This document shows positions 41,384-61,147 of a stretch of DNA of 64,000 bases, piece after piece. The stretch's first letter is position 1; every line of letters starts with the position of its first letter. The stretch is from an uncultured Alphaproteobacteria bacterium (GTDB lineage: Bacteria; Pseudomonadota; Alphaproteobacteria; Caulobacterales; Hyphomonadaceae). The position numbers and the translations under genes are program-made. The stretch lies in assembly GCA_903831255.1 (NCBI GenBank), contig CAIKWZ010000023.1:1-64000 (forward strand), read 5' to 3'. The notes beneath the pieces were generated by a model. It did no database searches. It saw only the letters and a list, made by a program, of their open reading frames with translations, and was not told the DNA's origin.

Positions 41384-41596
41384 ATGTCTGAGACCAAGAA
41401 ACGCGTCGGACCGCTGACCTTTTTCGCGCAGGTGCGCTCAGAGGCCAGAAAAGTCACCTGGACCAGCCGAAAGGAGACGGTCGCCGCCACGATCATGGTG
41501 CTGGTGATGGTCGTTGTCGCCGCTGTCTTTTTTTTCATTACGGATCAGCTGGTGCGTCTGGCGGTTCAGTTCATCACGCAGGTGGGGTCGATCTGA
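41384..41596 (+). CDS. secE: Preprotein translocase subunit SecE
   Basis: The 70-residue protein has the conserved amphipathic segment FFAQVRSEARKVTWTSRKET before one membrane helix (IMVLVMVVVAAVFFFITDQ). It clamps SecY. The start codon of nusG overlaps its stop region (TGATGG). The tRNA-Trp that often precedes secE is absent. Confidence 0.94.
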   Translation: MSETKKRVGPLTFFAQVRSEARKVTWTSRKETVAATIMVLVMVVVAAVFFFITDQLVRLAVQFITQVGSI

Positions 41597-42135
41597 TGGC
41601 TGAGGCCAAGTGGTACATTGTCCACGCCTACTCGAATTTCGAGAAGAAGGTGGCGGCGACGATCCGGGAACAGGCCGATATGCAGGGTCTGACGGAGCTG
41701 ATTGAGGACATCGAGGTTCCGACAGAGGAAGTGGTGGAGGTCGTTCGCGGACGCAAGCGGACGGTCGAGAAGCGTCACATGCCCGGTTATGTCCTCGTCA
41801 AGATGAAATTGACCGATGAGGCGTATCACCTCGTCAAGAACACTCCGAAAGTGACCGGATTTCTGGGCGCTGAAGGGGGGAAGAAGCCGCTTCCCGTTCC
41901 CGAGATCGAGGTCAAGCGCATACTGGGTCAGGCCAGCGACGCAGAGAAGCGGCCGCGCACCCTGATCGCCTTCGAGATCGGTGAGAAGGTCAAGGTGACC
42001 GACGGTCCCTTCGCCTCCTTTGAAGGTTCGGTGGAGGACATCGACGAGGCGGCGGGCCGCCTCAAGGTGTCGGTCTCCATCTTCGGCCGGGCGACCCCGG
42101 TCGATCTGGAATACGGTCAGGTCGAGAAGGTCTGA
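41596..42135 (+). CDS. nusG: Transcription termination/antitermination protein NusG
   Basis: The 179-residue protein links RNA polymerase to ribosomes and Rho. The N-terminal NGN domain (AEAKWYIVHAYSNFEKKVA, then KRHMPGYVLVKM) covers ~1-115 and the KOW domain (GEKVKVTDGPFASFEGSVEDID) ~125-179. The start codon overlaps the end of secE. Confidence 0.96.
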   Translation: MAEAKWYIVHAYSNFEKKVAATIREQADMQGLTELIEDIEVPTEEVVEVVRGRKRTVEKRHMPGYVLVKMKLTDEAYHLVKNTPKVTGFLGAEGGKKPLPVPEIEVKRILGQASDAEKRPRTLIAFEIGEKVKVTDGPFASFEGSVEDIDEAAGRLKVSVSIFGRATPVDLEYGQVEKV

Positions 42136-42265
42136 TCGTAACTTGGCGTGGGAGGCGGGCCGCAAGTCCATGGCCTGGCCGCACCACGCAACCCTGGGCG
42201 TCCGGAGCGATCCGCCGCCCGCCCCGACGGGGTGGTCCCGCCGGGAGTCAGTCTGAGAGGGACAT

Positions 42266-42694
42266 ATGGCTAAGAAACTGCTGGGGAGCCTGAAGCTTCA
42301 GGTTCCCGCCGGAGCGGCGAACCCGTCTCCGCCCATCGGTCCCGCGCTGGGTCAGCGCGGCATCAACATCATGGAATTCTGCAAGGCGTTCAACGCCCGC
42401 ACGCAGGAGCAGGTGAAGGGCATGCCCCTTCCCGTCGTGATCACTTATTACCAGGACAAGTCCTTCACCTTCGAGATCAAGACCCCGCCGGCGAGCTATC
42501 TGCTGAAGCAGGCGGCCAAAATCCAGGGCGGCTCCAAGCTCCCCGGGCGTGACCGGGCCGGTAAGGTGTCGATGGATCAGTGCCGCGAGATCGCCAAGAT
42601 CAAGCTCAAGGATCTGAACACGGACGATCTCGATGCGGGCGCTCGCATCATCGCCGGCTCGGCCCGTGCGATGGGCCTGGAAGTGACGGAGTAA
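42266..42694 (+). CDS. rplK: 50S ribosomal protein L11
   Basis: 142 residues. The N-terminal domain has [33 protein letters not shown] with the thiostrepton-site prolines; the C-terminal domain binds 23S rRNA. It helps form the GTPase centre and RelA sensing. AGAGGGA precedes the ATG. The 130-base gap after nusG is GC-rich and may contain the L1 autoregulatory leader, though no clear L1 site could be drawn. Confidence 0.97.
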   Translation: MAKKLLGSLKLQVPAGAANPSPPIGPALGQRGINIMEFCKAFNARTQEQVKGMPLPVVITYYQDKSFTFEIKTPPASYLLKQAAKIQGGSKLPGRDRAGKVSMDQCREIAKIKLKDLNTDDLDAGARIIAGSARAMGLEVTE

Positions 42695-42699
42695 CGGTC

Positions 42700-43404
42700 A
42701 TGGCGAATTTGGGAAAGAGAACGACCGCGGCGCGCGCTAAGGTGGATCCGGAGAAGCTCTATCCGGTCGCGCAGGCGATTCAGATCGTGAAGGGCAACGC
42801 CAAGGCGAAGTTCGATGAGACCATCGAAATCGCCGTGAATCTGGGCGTGGACCCTAAGCATGCGGACCAGATGGTTCGCGGCGTGTGCCTGTTGCCGAAC
42901 GGAACGGGTCGAACCGTTCGCGTCGCGGTGTTTGCGCGCGACAAGAAGGCCGACGAGGCCCGGGCGGCGGGCGCTGACGTTGTCGGCGCTGAGGACCTGT
43001 TTGAGACGGTTAATGGCGGCAAGATCGATTTTGATCGCGTCATCGCCACCCCTGACATGATGGGTCTGGTTGGTCGTCTCGGTAAGGTGCTGGGTCCCAA
43101 GGGCCTGATGCCGAACCCGAAAGTGGGCTCTGTGACCATGAACGTCGCTCAGGCGGTCAAGGAAGCCAAGGGTGGATCCGTCGAGTTTCGCGTTGAAAAG
43201 GCCGGGATTATCCACGCTGGCGTGGGTAAGGCGAGTTTCAGCGAGGCGGCTCTTGAACAGAACGTCCGCGCGTTTGTGACGGCGCTGATCAAGGCCAAGC
43301 CCTCGGGCGCCAAGGGAACCTATGTTCGCAAGGTGGCCCTGTCCTCCACCATGGGGCCGGGCGTGGGAGTGGATACGCAGACAGTGCTTGCCAGCGCTGA
43401 ATAA
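42700..43404 (+). CDS. rplA: 50S ribosomal protein L1
   Basis: 234 residues; starts 5 bases after rpl[21 protein letters not shown] is the L1 signature and [12 protein letters not shown] is typical. It forms the L1 stalk that guides deacylated tRNA out of the ribosome and represses the L11 operon. A perfect 11-bp hairpin follows 25 bases after the stop. Confidence 0.97.
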   Translation: MANLGKRTTAARAKVDPEKLYPVAQAIQIVKGNAKAKFDETIEIAVNLGVDPKHADQMVRGVCLLPNGTGRTVRVAVFARDKKADEARAAGADVVGAEDLFETVNGGKIDFDRVIATPDMMGLVGRLGKVLGPKGLMPNPKVGSVTMNVAQAVKEAKGGSVEFRVEKAGIIHAGVGKASFSEAALEQNVRAFVTALIKAKPSGAKGTYVRKVALSSTMGPGVGVDTQTVLASAE

Positions 43405-43429
43405 GACTTCTATATGGACTGTTTGGCGC

Positions 43430-43455
43430 GGAGAGTCGTCACCCGACGACTCTCC
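43430..43455 (+). promoter_or_regulatory. Perfect 11-bp hairpin at start of rplJ leader
   Basis: GGAGAGTCGTC-ACCC-GACGACTCTCC. No T-run follows, so it is not a simple terminator; it may be a processing site or part of the L10 leader. Confidence 0.5.
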
Positions 43456-43753
43456 CGCCTGCTCGTCCGTGATTGCAGGCGGCGTCCCTCGGGAGGCCGT
43501 AATTTTGCCTGCATGAGACGGGGTGTGACGGGACTTGGATCCTCCGGGCCGTTTCAGGCGGTCAAGAGGGCGACTGGATTCGTTTCTGCCCTGGGACGGG
43601 GGCGCATGGGGTCGTCGGGACCGCAGCGTTCTCCGGAGCCGAGATCCGACCGAGAGGTCGGGGAGGCGGCTGCGAAGGGCGATGCGGGTCGAGGGTCCTG
43701 CGTGCGCATCCTGGGATGGCTGGATTGTCCGGCTGTCCGCTATGGAGACCGCA
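43456..43753 (+). promoter_or_regulatory. rplJ (L10) leader region, candidate autoregulatory RNA
   Basis: The 349 bases between rplA and rplJ hold no credible gene. After the perfect hairpin a second stem GCCTGC/GCAGGC (43457-43480) and several GC-rich helices are visible. In many bacteria L10(L12)4 binds the leader here and represses rplJL. Assignment to that RNA family rests on position only. Confidence 0.4.
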
Positions 43754-44269
43754 ATGGATAAAGCTGGAAAAGCCGAAGCTCTGGAGATGCTCAAGGGCGT
43801 CTTTGAAGCCTCGGGCGTGGTTGTTGTCACGCAATACGCCGGTCTGACCGTCGCGGAAATGACGGATCTGCGTGTCAAGCTGAAAGGCGAGGGCGCGAAA
43901 CTCAAGGTCATCAAGAACCGCCTCGCGGTCATCGCCCTGAACGGAAGGGGCGGAGATGGTGCGGCGAAGCTGTTCTCGGGGCCTGTCGCCATCGCCTATT
44001 CCCCTGACCCGGTCGCCGCCCCCAAGGTGGTCGCCGAGTACGCCAAGAAGAACGAGAAGCTCGTTCTTGTGGGCGGGGTGATGGGCGAGACGGTGCTGGA
44101 TCAGGACGGAGTGAAGGTTCTCGCCTCGCTTCCTTCCCTCGACCAGCTCCGCGGCAAGATCATCGGCCTTGTCCAGGCGCCCGCGACCAAGATCGCCGGC
44201 GTGCTGCAGGCGCCGGGTGGTCAGCTGGCCCGCGTGGTCGGCGCTTACGCCGCGAAGGACGCCGCCTGA
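43754..44269 (+). CDS. rplJ: 50S ribosomal protein L10
   Basis: 171 residues from ATG 43754 ([13 protein letters not shown]), with GGAG 8 bases upstream; an ATG four codons earlier is less suitable. It anchors L7/L12 dimers through its C-terminal helix. [17 protein letters not shown] and [12 protein letters not shown] are family motifs. Confidence 0.96.
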   Translation: MDKAGKAEALEMLKGVFEASGVVVVTQYAGLTVAEMTDLRVKLKGEGAKLKVIKNRLAVIALNGRGGDGAAKLFSGPVAIAYSPDPVAAPKVVAEYAKKNEKLVLVGGVMGETVLDQDGVKVLASLPSLDQLRGKIIGLVQAPATKIAGVLQAPGGQLARVVGAYAAKDAA

Positions 44270-44355
44270 CAGTCGTCAATTCCGAAAGACGGGCCTCCGG
44301 TCCGTTAACCAAGTCGCAAACGTTCACACATCATCCAATCTAAGGAACGCCTTTT

Positions 44356-44733
44356 ATGTCGAAACTCGAAAAGATCGTCGAGGACCTGTCCTCGCTCACC
44401 GTCCTTGAGGCCGCCGAGCTCGCCAAGATGCTCGAAGAGAAGTGGGGCGTTTCCGCCGCTGCTCCCGTGGCCGTCGCCGCCCCCGCCGCTGGCGCTGCAG
44501 CTGCTCCGGTCGAGGCCCAGACCGAATTCACCGTCATCCTGAAGGATGCCGGCGACAAGAAGATCAACGTCATCAAGGTTGTCCGCGAAGTCGTTCCGAG
44601 CCTTGGCCTGAAAGAGGCGAAGGACCTGGTCGAAGCGGCTCCCAAGGCGGTCAAGGAAGCTGTTTCCAAGGAAGAAGCCGAGACCATCAAGAAAAAGCTG
44701 GAAGAGGCTGGCGCGAAGGTCGAACTCAAGTAG
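44356..44733 (+). CDS. rplL: 50S ribosomal protein L7/L12
   Basis: 125 residues: N-terminal dimer helix ([28 protein letters not shown]), Ala-rich hinge, and C-terminal factor-binding domain ([25 protein letters not shown]). It recruits translation GTPases such as the EF-G and EF-Tu encoded downstream. TAAGGA lies upstream. Confidence 0.97.
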   Translation: MSKLEKIVEDLSSLTVLEAAELAKMLEEKWGVSAAAPVAVAAPAAGAAAAPVEAQTEFTVILKDAGDKKINVIKVVREVVPSLGLKEAKDLVEAAPKAVKEAVSKEEAETIKKKLEEAGAKVELK

Positions 44734-44758
44734 ACCTGCGTGCCTGGCGGTTTCGGGG

Positions 44759-44817
44759 CCGTTCCGTTTCGGAACGGTCCCGGCGTCCGCCCGGAGCCTG
44801 TCCTTCCGCGCGGAAGG
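44759..44817 (+). promoter_or_regulatory. Hairpins in rplL-rpoB gap
   Basis: CCGTTCCG-TTT-CGGAACGG (44759-44777) and the 16-bp palindrome CCTTCCGCGCGGAAGG (44802-44817) lie between rplL and rpoB, where other bacteria have a partial terminator and an RNase III site that lower rpoBC output. Confidence 0.5.
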
Positions 44818-44961
44818 GACGAGGCTGACGAGTTTTAGAGTCTTGCTGCACCGGGGCGTTCCGGTACGGCATGCGCGCACCGGATACTGGCCTGCTGCTG
44901 GCGCTGCGCCCGGAACGAAGCCGGGAAGGCGAGGCGGCCCCTGAATGAAGAGACTGAGAGC

Positions 44962-49065
<4,104 letters not shown>

Positions 49066-49150
49066 CCGAGACCCGAAACCATATCGCCCAGAATATTCCG
49101 TCGGCCCTGAACAGGCCGACGGATCACCCTAAAAGGGAGACAGCGTCAGG

Positions 49151-53335
<4,185 letters not shown>

Positions 53336-53373
53336 GGTTAGAAGTCCGCCTCGCGGCGGAGGACGTCTAGGCT

Positions 53374-53412
53374 CGCGCGGGATCCGGTAAGGGTCCCGCG
53401 CGATGTGTTTTT
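53374..53412 (+). terminator. Terminator after rpoC
   Basis: Stem CGCGCGGGAtCC / GGTCCCGCGCG (one bulged base), loop of about six bases, followed by TGTTTTTA. Confidence 0.8.
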
Positions 53413-53467
53413 AGGAGACAGAAGGGAAAGAGGGGGCTGGAAGCGTAAATTCGGGGGAATGCGACAC

Positions 53468-53496
53468 TTGACCCCGCGCGGCCCTCCCTTTATGAC
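53468..53496 (+). promoter_or_regulatory. Predicted promoter of the str operon (rpsL-rpsG-fusA-tuf)
   Basis: TTGACC (53468-53473), 17 bases, TATGAC (53491-53496). It implies a leader of about 195 bases before rpsL, in which no gene is visible. Confidence 0.5.
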
Positions 53497-53696
53497 CGCG
53501 CTTCACATCGGCGGGCGGGCCGTGGGGCTCCAGGGTTCCAGACGCCGTCGTTCCGATGCGACCAGTATAGAGCGAAAGCTTCACGAAGATTTCGGCCGGG
53601 GCGGGCGGTAGGTCTGTCGCGGCGAACGGTTTTGGAAAAACAGCGCTCCGGGCCTTTAGGGGTCGACGGGGCGCCAGATGAGACGAGCGAGGGCTG

Positions 53697-54068
53697 ATGC
53701 CTACGATTCAACAGCTGATCCGCAAGCCGCGGACTGATAAGCCGAAGCGGAACAAGGTTCCGGCTCTCAAGGCCTGTCCTCAGCGGCGCGGGGTGTGCAC
53801 GCGCGTCTACACGACCACGCCGAAGAAGCCGAACTCGGCTCTCCGGAAGGTGGCGAAGGTTCGCCTGACCACTCAGCACGAGGCGGTCTGCTATATCCCG
53901 GGCGAGGGTCACAATCTTCAGGAGCACTCTGTGGTCCTGATTCGCGGCGGCCGCGTGAAAGACCTTCCCGGCGTTCGTTACCATATTCTCCGCGGCGTCC
54001 TCGATACCCAGGGCGTCAAAGACCGTAAGAAGCGCCGTTCGCATTACGGCGTGAAGCGTCCGAAATAA
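53697..54068 (+). CDS. rpsL: 30S ribosomal protein S12
   Basis: 123 residues. [11 protein letters not shown] at the start, [16 protein letters not shown] with Lys43 and [14 protein letters not shown] with Lys88 are of the streptomycin-sensitive type. It controls decoding accuracy. It begins the str operon; rpsG follows after 12 bases. Confidence 0.98.
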   Translation: MPTIQQLIRKPRTDKPKRNKVPALKACPQRRGVCTRVYTTTPKKPNSALRKVAKVRLTTQHEAVCYIPGEGHNLQEHSVVLIRGGRVKDLPGVRYHILRGVLDTQGVKDRKKRRSHYGVKRPK

Positions 54069-54080
54069 GCAGGTCCAAAC

Positions 54081-54551
54081 ATGTCCCGTCGTCACCGCGC
54101 AGAAAAACGCCAGGTCCTTCCCGACGCCCAGTATGGCGATCAGGTCATCACCCGGTTCATGAACCAGGTTATGTACGAAGGAAAGAAATCCGTCGCCGAG
54201 CAGATCGTTTACGGCGCCCTCGAGACGGTCGCCCAGCGCGGCAAGCGTCCCGCGGTTGAGCTGTTCCACGAAGCCCTGGGCAATGTGGCGCCTTCGGTCG
54301 AAGTTCGCTCCCGCCGGGTTGGCGGCGCGACCTATCAGGTGCCGGTCGAGGTTCGTCCCGAGCGCCGTCAGGCTCTCGCCATCCGCTGGCTGATCACGGC
54401 CGCCCGCGCTCGGTCTGAGAACACGATGCGCGAGCGTCTGGCCGCTGAGCTGCTGGATGCGGCCAATGGTCGGGGCACAGCGGTCAAGAAGCGTGAAGAC
54501 ACGCACCGCATGGCTGAAGCCAACAGGGCCTTCTCGCACTACCGCTGGTAA
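54081..54551 (+). CDS. rpsG: 30S ribosomal protein S7
   Basis: 156 residues; [28 protein letters not shown] and [24 protein letters not shown] are family motifs. It organises the 3' head domain of 16S rRNA and lies near the exit site. In E. coli it represses this operon. Confidence 0.98.
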   Translation: MSRRHRAEKRQVLPDAQYGDQVITRFMNQVMYEGKKSVAEQIVYGALETVAQRGKRPAVELFHEALGNVAPSVEVRSRRVGGATYQVPVEVRPERRQALAIRWLITAARARSENTMRERLAAELLDAANGRGTAVKKREDTHRMAEANRAFSHYRW

Positions 54552-54591
54552 TTCGGCGGACCGGACACACAGACAAGACAGGGCGCTCCCC

Positions 54592-56670
54592 ATGCCTCGG
54601 ACTCACCAGCTCTCCGACTACCGAAATTTCGGAATCATGGCGCATATCGACGCCGGCAAGACCACGACCACTGAGCGCGTGCTCTATTACAGCGGCAAGT
54701 CCCACAAGATCGGGGAAGTGCACGACGGCGCAGCGACCATGGACTGGATGGAGCAGGAGCAGGAGCGGGGCATCACGATCACGTCGGCCGCCACCACCTG
54801 CTTCTGGCAGGACAAGCGTCTGAACATCATCGATACCCCAGGTCACGTGGACTTCACGATCGAGGTGGAGCGCTCGCTTCGCGTTCTCGACGGCGCCGTA
54901 GCGGTTCTGGACGGAAACCAGGGCGTTGAGCCTCAGACCGAGACAGTCTGGCGTCAGGCTGACAAGTACAAGGTTCCGCGGATCGTCTTCGCCAACAAAA
55001 TGGACAAGATCGGGGCCGATTTCTACAATTGCGTCAACGATCTGGTGAAGCGTCTGGGCGTGAAGCCGGTTCCGCTTCAGCTTCCCATCGGCATCGAGAA
55101 CACTTTCCGCGGCGTCGTGGACCTTGTTGAGATGCGCGGCATCGTCTGGCATGACGAGAGCCTGGGTGCGAAGTACGACATCGTCGAAATTCCCGAAGAC
55201 ATGGTCGAGCAGGCGGCGGATTACCGCGCCAAGCTCATCGAGGCGGTTGTCGAGCTCGATGACGAGGTTATGGCGGCCTATTTCGAGGGGCAGGAGCCTG
55301 ACATCGCCACCATCAAGCGGCTGATCCGCAAGGCGGTGCTGACAGGCGCTTTCTATCCGGTGCTCTGCGGTTCGGCGTTCAAGAACAAGGGCGTTCAGCC
55401 CCTTCTCGACGCGGTTGTGGACTATCTGCCCTCTCCTCTCGACGTGCCTGCCATTCGCGGGACCGACCCCAAGACTGAGGCTGAGGTCGATCGTCTTCCG
55501 ACCGACGACGCCCCGCTTTCGATGCTCGCATTCAAGATCATGGACGACCCGTTCGTCGGTTCGATCACGTTCTGCCGGATCTACTCGGGCACGCTCAATT
55601 CAGGCACGACGCTCCTCAACTCCACGAAGGAGAAGAAAGAGCGCATTGGCCGCATGCTGCTGATGCACGCCAACAGCCGTGAGGACATCAAGGAAGCGTT
55701 CGCCGGCGATATCGTCGCTGTGGCCTCGCTGAAGGAATCGACCACGGGCGATACGCTCTGCGACCCCGCCAAGCCGGTCATTCTCGAGAAGATGGAGTTC
55801 CCTGAGCCCGTCATCGAGATCGCGATCGAGCCCAAGTCCAAGGCGGACCAGGAGAAGCTGGCCCTCGCGCTGCAGCGTCTTGCCGCCGAGGACCCGTCGT
55901 TCCGCGTGTCCACGGATCACGAGAGCGGTCAGACCCTTCTGAAGGGGATGGGAGAACTCCACCTTGACATCAAGGTCGACATCCTCCGCCGCACCTACAA
56001 GGTCGACGCCAATATCGGTCAGCCGCAGGTCGCCTATCGCGAAACCCTCGGCGTTCCCACAGAGATCGACTACACCCACAAGAAGCAGACCGGCGGTACC
56101 GGTCAGTTCGCGCGGGTGAAGATCCGGTTCGAACCGCAGGCTCCCGGCTCGGGGTACGAATTCGAGAGCGCCATCGTCGGCGGTTCTATCCCGAAGGAAT
56201 ACATCCCCGGGGTCGAGAAGGGCATCAAGAGCGTTATGGCGTCTGGTCCGCTGGTCGGCTTCCCGGTCATCGACTTCAAGGCGACCCTGCTGGACGGGGC
56301 TTTCCACGACGTCGACTCCAGCGTTCTGGCCTTCGAGATTGCGGCGCGAGCCGCGTTCCGTGAGGCTTCGCAGAAGGCGCAGATGAAACTCCTCGAACCG
56401 GTCATGAAGGTCGAGGTTGTCAGCCCAGAAGATTTCGTCGGGACCGTCATCGGCGACCTCAACTCCCGTCGCGGAATGATCCAGGGGCAGGAGATGAGAG
56501 GCAACGCCACGGTGGTCAACGCCATGGTGCCGCTGGCCAACATGTTCGGATATGTGAACAACCTGCGCTCGGCCACGCAGGGTAGGGCGAACTACACCAT
56601 GCAGTTCGATCATTACGAGGCGGTGCCGAACGCCGTCGCCAAGGACGTCATTGAAAAACTGAGCGGGTGA
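54592..56670 (+). CDS. fusA: Elongation factor G
   Basis: 692 residues from ATG 54592 ([24 protein letters not shown]); the frame extends upstream into rpsG but without homology. G-domain motifs are [31 protein letters not shown] and NKMDK. It drives ribosomal translocation. The ribosome-binding site is weak. Confidence 0.98.
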   Translation: MPRTHQLSDYRNFGIMAHIDAGKTTTTERVLYYSGKSHKIGEVHDGAATMDWMEQEQERGITITSAATTCFWQDKRLNIIDTPGHVDFTIEVERSLRVLDGAVAVLDGNQGVEPQTETVWRQADKYKVPRIVFANKMDKIGADFYNCVNDLVKRLGVKPVPLQLPIGIENTFRGVVDLVEMRGIVWHDESLGAKYDIVEIPEDMVEQAADYRAKLIEAVVELDDEVMAAYFEGQEPDIATIKRLIRKAVLTGAFYPVLCGSAFKNKGVQPLLDAVVDYLPSPLDVPAIRGTDPKTEAEVDRLPTDDAPLSMLAFKIMDDPFVGSITFCRIYSGTLNSGTTLLNSTKEKKERIGRMLLMHANSREDIKEAFAGDIVAVASLKESTTGDTLCDPAKPVILEKMEFPEPVIEIAIEPKSKADQEKLALALQRLAAEDPSFRVSTDHESGQTLLKGMGELHLDIKVDILRRTYKVDANIGQPQVAYRETLGVPTEIDYTHKKQTGGTGQFARVKIRFEPQAPGSGYEFESAIVGGSIPKEYIPGVEKGIKSVMASGPLVGFPVIDFKATLLDGAFHDVDSSVLAFEIAARAAFREASQKAQMKLLEPVMKVEVVSPEDFVGTVIGDLNSRRGMIQGQEMRGNATVVNAMVPLANMFGYVNNLRSATQGRANYTMQFDHYEAVPNAVAKDVIEKLSG

Positions 56671-56729
56671 GATAGTTGGGCGATTGAGCCCCTCGTCCGA
56701 AAACGAAGCTACGGAGTGGAAGAAGAGAC

Positions 56730-57920
<1,191 letters not shown>

Positions 57921-57948
57921 TCGTCCCTCTGAGGGATGGCCGAATAGA

Positions 57949-57984
57949 GCGGGCGCCAGGGAAACCTGGCGCCCGCTTTCTTTT
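57949..57984 (+). terminator. Terminator after tuf
   Basis: Perfect 12-bp stem GCGGGCGCCAGG / CCTGGCGCCCGC, loop GAAA, tail TTTCTTTT. Confidence 0.95.
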
Positions 57985-58119
57985 AGGCCGCCTGCGCCTG
58001 CGAGGAGGGCTCGGCGCTTCGGTGGGGGGCTGGGCGATCGATGAGCGGAGCGTTCAGGACGGCGACTCGCCTGATCGCGAGGCGTAAGAAACCGGGGATC
58101 TCATGCGTGAGGCGGGCGG

Positions 58120-58503
58120 CTAGCTCTGCGGGTGGTCAGGAGGGGCAGCCCCGTCTCGCCGGGCCAGGAGGAGGTAGAGGGCCCCTGAGAGGCCTGCGCC
58201 GAGTATAAGAAGCCATGAGGAGAGAGTGTTGAACTCATTGGCGGGATGGTTTCTGTAGATCCAGTGAAGCCCCACGTGCGCGATCGAGAAGACCGCCACA
58301 CTCGCTCTGACGGCCCGGCGTTCGCCGCCCAGCAGCAGGCCGGCGAACAGCGGAACATGCGCCCAGATGAATGTCTCGCGTCCGGCATCCTCCGGCATAA
58401 AGCTCGTCAGAGGCAGAACACGCCATTCGTGCCGAAAGGCGGCGTCGACCTCGTGTGAGAACAGACAGGCGAGGACGATCAGATAGGCGGATTTGGAGCG
58501 CAT
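58120..58503 (-). CDS. DUF6713-like small membrane protein
   Basis: The 127-residue protein lies on the opposite strand between the str and S10 operons. About four hydrophobic segments are seen (~5-17, ~45-60, ~67-82, ~92-112), with the motif SHEVDAAFRHEWRVLPLTSFM near the N-terminus and VGLHWIYRNHPANEFNTLSSWLLI later, which fit the DUF6713 family as I recall it. GAGG precedes the ATG by 6 bases. No function is known. It breaks the usual continuity of the ribosomal operons. Confidence 0.7.
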   Translation of the reverse strand: MRSKSAYLIVLACLFSHEVDAAFRHEWRVLPLTSFMPEDAGRETFIWAHVPLFAGLLLGGERRAVRASVAVFSIAHVGLHWIYRNHPANEFNTLSSWLLILGAGLSGALYLLLARRDGAAPPDHPQS

Positions 58504-58956
58504 GAGACACCTCGCTCAGAGCCTACAGGAGGCCGCGACGTACCGGCAAGAACGCCGCACCCTCCCTGCCGCGGTCAAACACGCGGTGGATCGATCGAAG
58601 GGGCCTTGCAGGTCGAGGGGGCATTCCGCCTGGCGGGGGGGCCGGCCTACAAATACCGAAAGCCGCCAATGACTGAAGGCAAGAGAAGGTGACGCAGGGT
58701 AGGGTCCCTTCCCGGGGTCCTTTCGGGCTGTGCGAATCTCTGTGACCACCTTCATGGCCGCCCGCTCGCGCCGGACCGGCCGGGATCGTTACAGTCGGTC
58801 AGTCGGAGGTGACAGACGGGTTTATAGGTATCAATTGGGGCCGATTCTGTCCCGATAGGGGGTCTGGAGGCGGTCGTCGGGCCCTGAAACGCCGCCCTTT
58901 CAGCCCTTGAGGTCGAAATGACTTTAAGAAATTAGGCCTATTCCTCTCCAGCGCGC
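58504..58956. other. Gene-free stretch upstream of the S10 operon
   Basis: No gene is visible on either strand. It must hold the promoter of the small membrane protein on the minus strand. An AT-richer patch (58920-58945) precedes the S10 promoter. Confidence 0.4.
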
Positions 58957-58985
58957 TTGACGCATCCGAGTCGCGGATCTAGAAC
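58957..58985 (+). promoter_or_regulatory. Predicted S10 operon promoter
   Basis: TTGACGC (58957-58963), 14 bases, TCTAGAAC (58978-58985): the -35 is a full match and the -10 matches 7 of 8 of TTGACGS-N10-14-GCTANAWC. It gives a leader of about 130 bases before rpsJ. Confidence 0.7.
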
Positions 58986-59123
58986 CCCCGCTCGCTCCAA
59001 GGCGCTGGCAGTGGCGTTGCCAAACGTAGCGTCCGGTTCGAAAAGGCAAAATTCATCCCGCACGACGACCGCAGGGGAAAGTTTCCCCGGTTGGGCGTCT
59101 CGTGTTTTGTTTCGGTGGACCCG

Positions 59124-59447
59124 ATGGACAGACAGAACATTCGCATTCGGCTGAAAGCCTTCGACCACCGGGCTCTCGACCTGTCGGCTCGGGAGATCGT
59201 GTCGACGGCCAAGCGCACTGGCGCACAGGTTCGTGGCCCCGTGCCGCTGCCGACGCGTATTGAGAAATTCACCGTCAACCGCTCGCCCCATATCGACAAG
59301 ACGTCGCGCGAGCAGTTCGAAATCCGCACGCACAAGCGCGTCCTGGACATCGTGGATCCCACCCCGCAGACCGTCGACGCGCTCATGAAGCTCGATCTTT
59401 CGGCCGGCGTCGCCGTCGAGATCAAACTCGAAGGGAGGGGCGGCTGA
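59124..59447 (+). CDS. rpsJ: 30S ribosomal protein S10
   Basis: 107 residues from ATG 59124 ([16 protein letters not shown]) after [27 protein letters not shown] is the family signature. It is also NusE, binding NusB in antitermination. First gene of the S10 operon; overlaps rplC by one base. Confidence 0.97.
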   Translation: MDRQNIRIRLKAFDHRALDLSAREIVSTAKRTGAQVRGPVPLPTRIEKFTVNRSPHIDKTSREQFEIRTHKRVLDIVDPTPQTVDALMKLDLSAGVAVEIKLEGRGG

Positions 59448-60190
59448 TGCGTACCGGCGTCGTAGCCAGAAAAGTTGGGATGACCCGGGTGTTCGGAGCG
59501 GACGGCTCGCACATCCCCGTCACCGTTCTCGCCCTCGAAGGGTGCCAGGTTGTCGGTGTTCGTACGCGCGCTGACCGTGAAGTTGAAGTCCGCAAGCGCG
59601 GCGAAGTCGTCGGTCGCGTCACCCGCAATGACGGCTACACGGCGGTCGTTCTCGGCGCCGGGACCCGTAAGGCGAAAAACGTCTCCAAGCCGCTCCGCGG
59701 CCAGTTCGCCCGGGCGAATGTCGAGCCCAAGGCGGTGGTCCGCGAGTTCCGCGTTGCGGACGACATGCTGCTCGAAGTGGGCGCGCATATCTCCGCCGAC
59801 CATTTTGTTCCGGGCCAGCTGGTCGATATTTCGGGCGTGTCCAAGGGTAAGGGCTTCGCCGGCGCCATCAAGCGCTGGAATTTCGGCGGGATGAGAGCCT
59901 CTCACGGGGTCTCGATCACGCACCGCGCCCATGGTTCGACCGGTCAGCGTCAGGATCCGGGCAAGGTGTTCAAGGGCAAGAAGATGGCCGGTCACTACGG
60001 CGTCGAGAAGCTCACCACTCAGAATCTTGAAATTGTGCGCACCGATCCGGAGCGCGGCCTCATCCTCGTCAAGGGCGCTGTGATCGGCGCCGAGAACGGC
60101 TGGGTTGAAGTCCGTGACGCGGTCAAGGCCAAGCGTCCCGAGGCGGCGCCCACGCCTGCGGGTCTGCGCGTCAGGGAAGGGCAAGGCTGA
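59447..60190 (+). CDS. rplC: 50S ribosomal protein L3
   Basis: 247 residues; [15 protein letters not shown] at the start and [29 protein letters not shown] later. It helps shape the peptidyl-transferase centre. Start and stop share bases with both neighbours. Confidence 0.97.
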   Translation: MRTGVVARKVGMTRVFGADGSHIPVTVLALEGCQVVGVRTRADREVEVRKRGEVVGRVTRNDGYTAVVLGAGTRKAKNVSKPLRGQFARANVEPKAVVREFRVADDMLLEVGAHISADHFVPGQLVDISGVSKGKGFAGAIKRWNFGGMRASHGVSITHRAHGSTGQRQDPGKVFKGKKMAGHYGVEKLTTQNLEIVRTDPERGLILVKGAVIGAENGWVEVRDAVKAKRPEAAPTPAGLRVREGQG

Positions 60191-60828
60191 TGAAACTCGC
60201 AGTCACCAAGCTGGATTCCAAGCCGGCAGGCGAAGTCGAACTCGACGACGCCGTGTTCGGAATCTCGGAGATCCGCACCGACATCCTTCAGCGCATGGTT
60301 CGCTACCAGCTCTCGAAGCGTCAGGCTGGCACCCACTCCACGAAGTCGCGTTCGAATGTGGCCAGGACCACCAAGAAGTTCGGCAACCAGAAGGGTTCGG
60401 GCGGCGCGCGTCACGGATCGCGCAATGCGCCGATCTTCGTCGGCGGCGGCACGGCCCACGGCCCGCATCCTCACAGCCACGCCCACAGCCTTCCCAAGCG
60501 CGTACGCGCTCTGGCTTTGCGCCACGCTCTGTCGGCCAAGGTCAAGGATGCGTCGCTCATCGTCCTCGATACGGACAAGATGGACGCCCCGCGCACGAAG
60601 GATCTGACCGCGAGCCTCCAGGCTCTGGGCATCACCAATGCGCTGGTCATCAGCGGAACCGAGGTTGATTCGAACTTCGCCCGCGCCGCCAGCAACATCC
60701 CCAACATCGACGTGCTGCCGCTGGCGGGTCTCAATGTGTACGACGTCCTGCGTCGTCGCACGCTTGTCCTGACCCGCGAGGCTGTTGAGGGCGTTCATGC
60801 CCGCTTCGCCGCGGCTGAGAAGGCGTAA
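60190..60828 (+). CDS. rplD: 50S ribosomal protein L4
   Basis: 212 residues; [19 protein letters not shown] and the exit-tunnel loop [19 protein letters not shown]. The latter is His/Gly-rich and includes [10 protein letters not shown]. In E. coli L4 represses this operon. Confidence 0.97.
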   Translation: MKLAVTKLDSKPAGEVELDDAVFGISEIRTDILQRMVRYQLSKRQAGTHSTKSRSNVARTTKKFGNQKGSGGARHGSRNAPIFVGGGTAHGPHPHSHAHSLPKRVRALALRHALSAKVKDASLIVLDTDKMDAPRTKDLTASLQALGITNALVISGTEVDSNFARAASNIPNIDVLPLAGLNVYDVLRRRTLVLTREAVEGVHARFAAAEKA

Positions 60829-60832
60829 GATC

Positions 60833-61132
60833 ATGGCCGAACCCAAGACCATTCACTACGGGCTGATCACCTCGCCCATCATCACCGAGAAGTCGACCAT
60901 TCTCTCGGAATTCAACAAGGTTGTGTTCCGCGTCCCCCTGACGGCCACGAAGCCGCAGATCAAGGAGGCCGTGGAGGCTCTGTTCAAGGTGAACGTCGTC
61001 TCGGTCAATACCCTCGTTCAAAAGGGTAAGACCAAGAACTTCCGCGGTGTGGCGGGGCGTCGTTCGGACATCAAGAAGGCGATCGTGACGTTGAAGGACG
61101 GCCAGTCCATCGACGTGGCGACCGGCCTCTAG
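60833..61132 (+). CDS. rplW: 50S ribosomal protein L23
   Basis: 99 residues from ATG 60833 ([22 protein letters not shown]). It lies at the tunnel exit and docks trigger factor and SRP. Confidence 0.96.
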   Translation: MAEPKTIHYGLITSPIITEKSTILSEFNKVVFRVPLTATKPQIKEAVEALFKVNVVSVNTLVQKGKTKNFRGVAGRRSDIKKAIVTLKDGQSIDVATGL

Positions 61133-61147
61133 GATCGGGATCCCACC

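Noticed and set aside
44281-44300. TTAACC half-site before rplL as a CtrA box
   Set aside because: Only one half-site; the second half reads GCAA.
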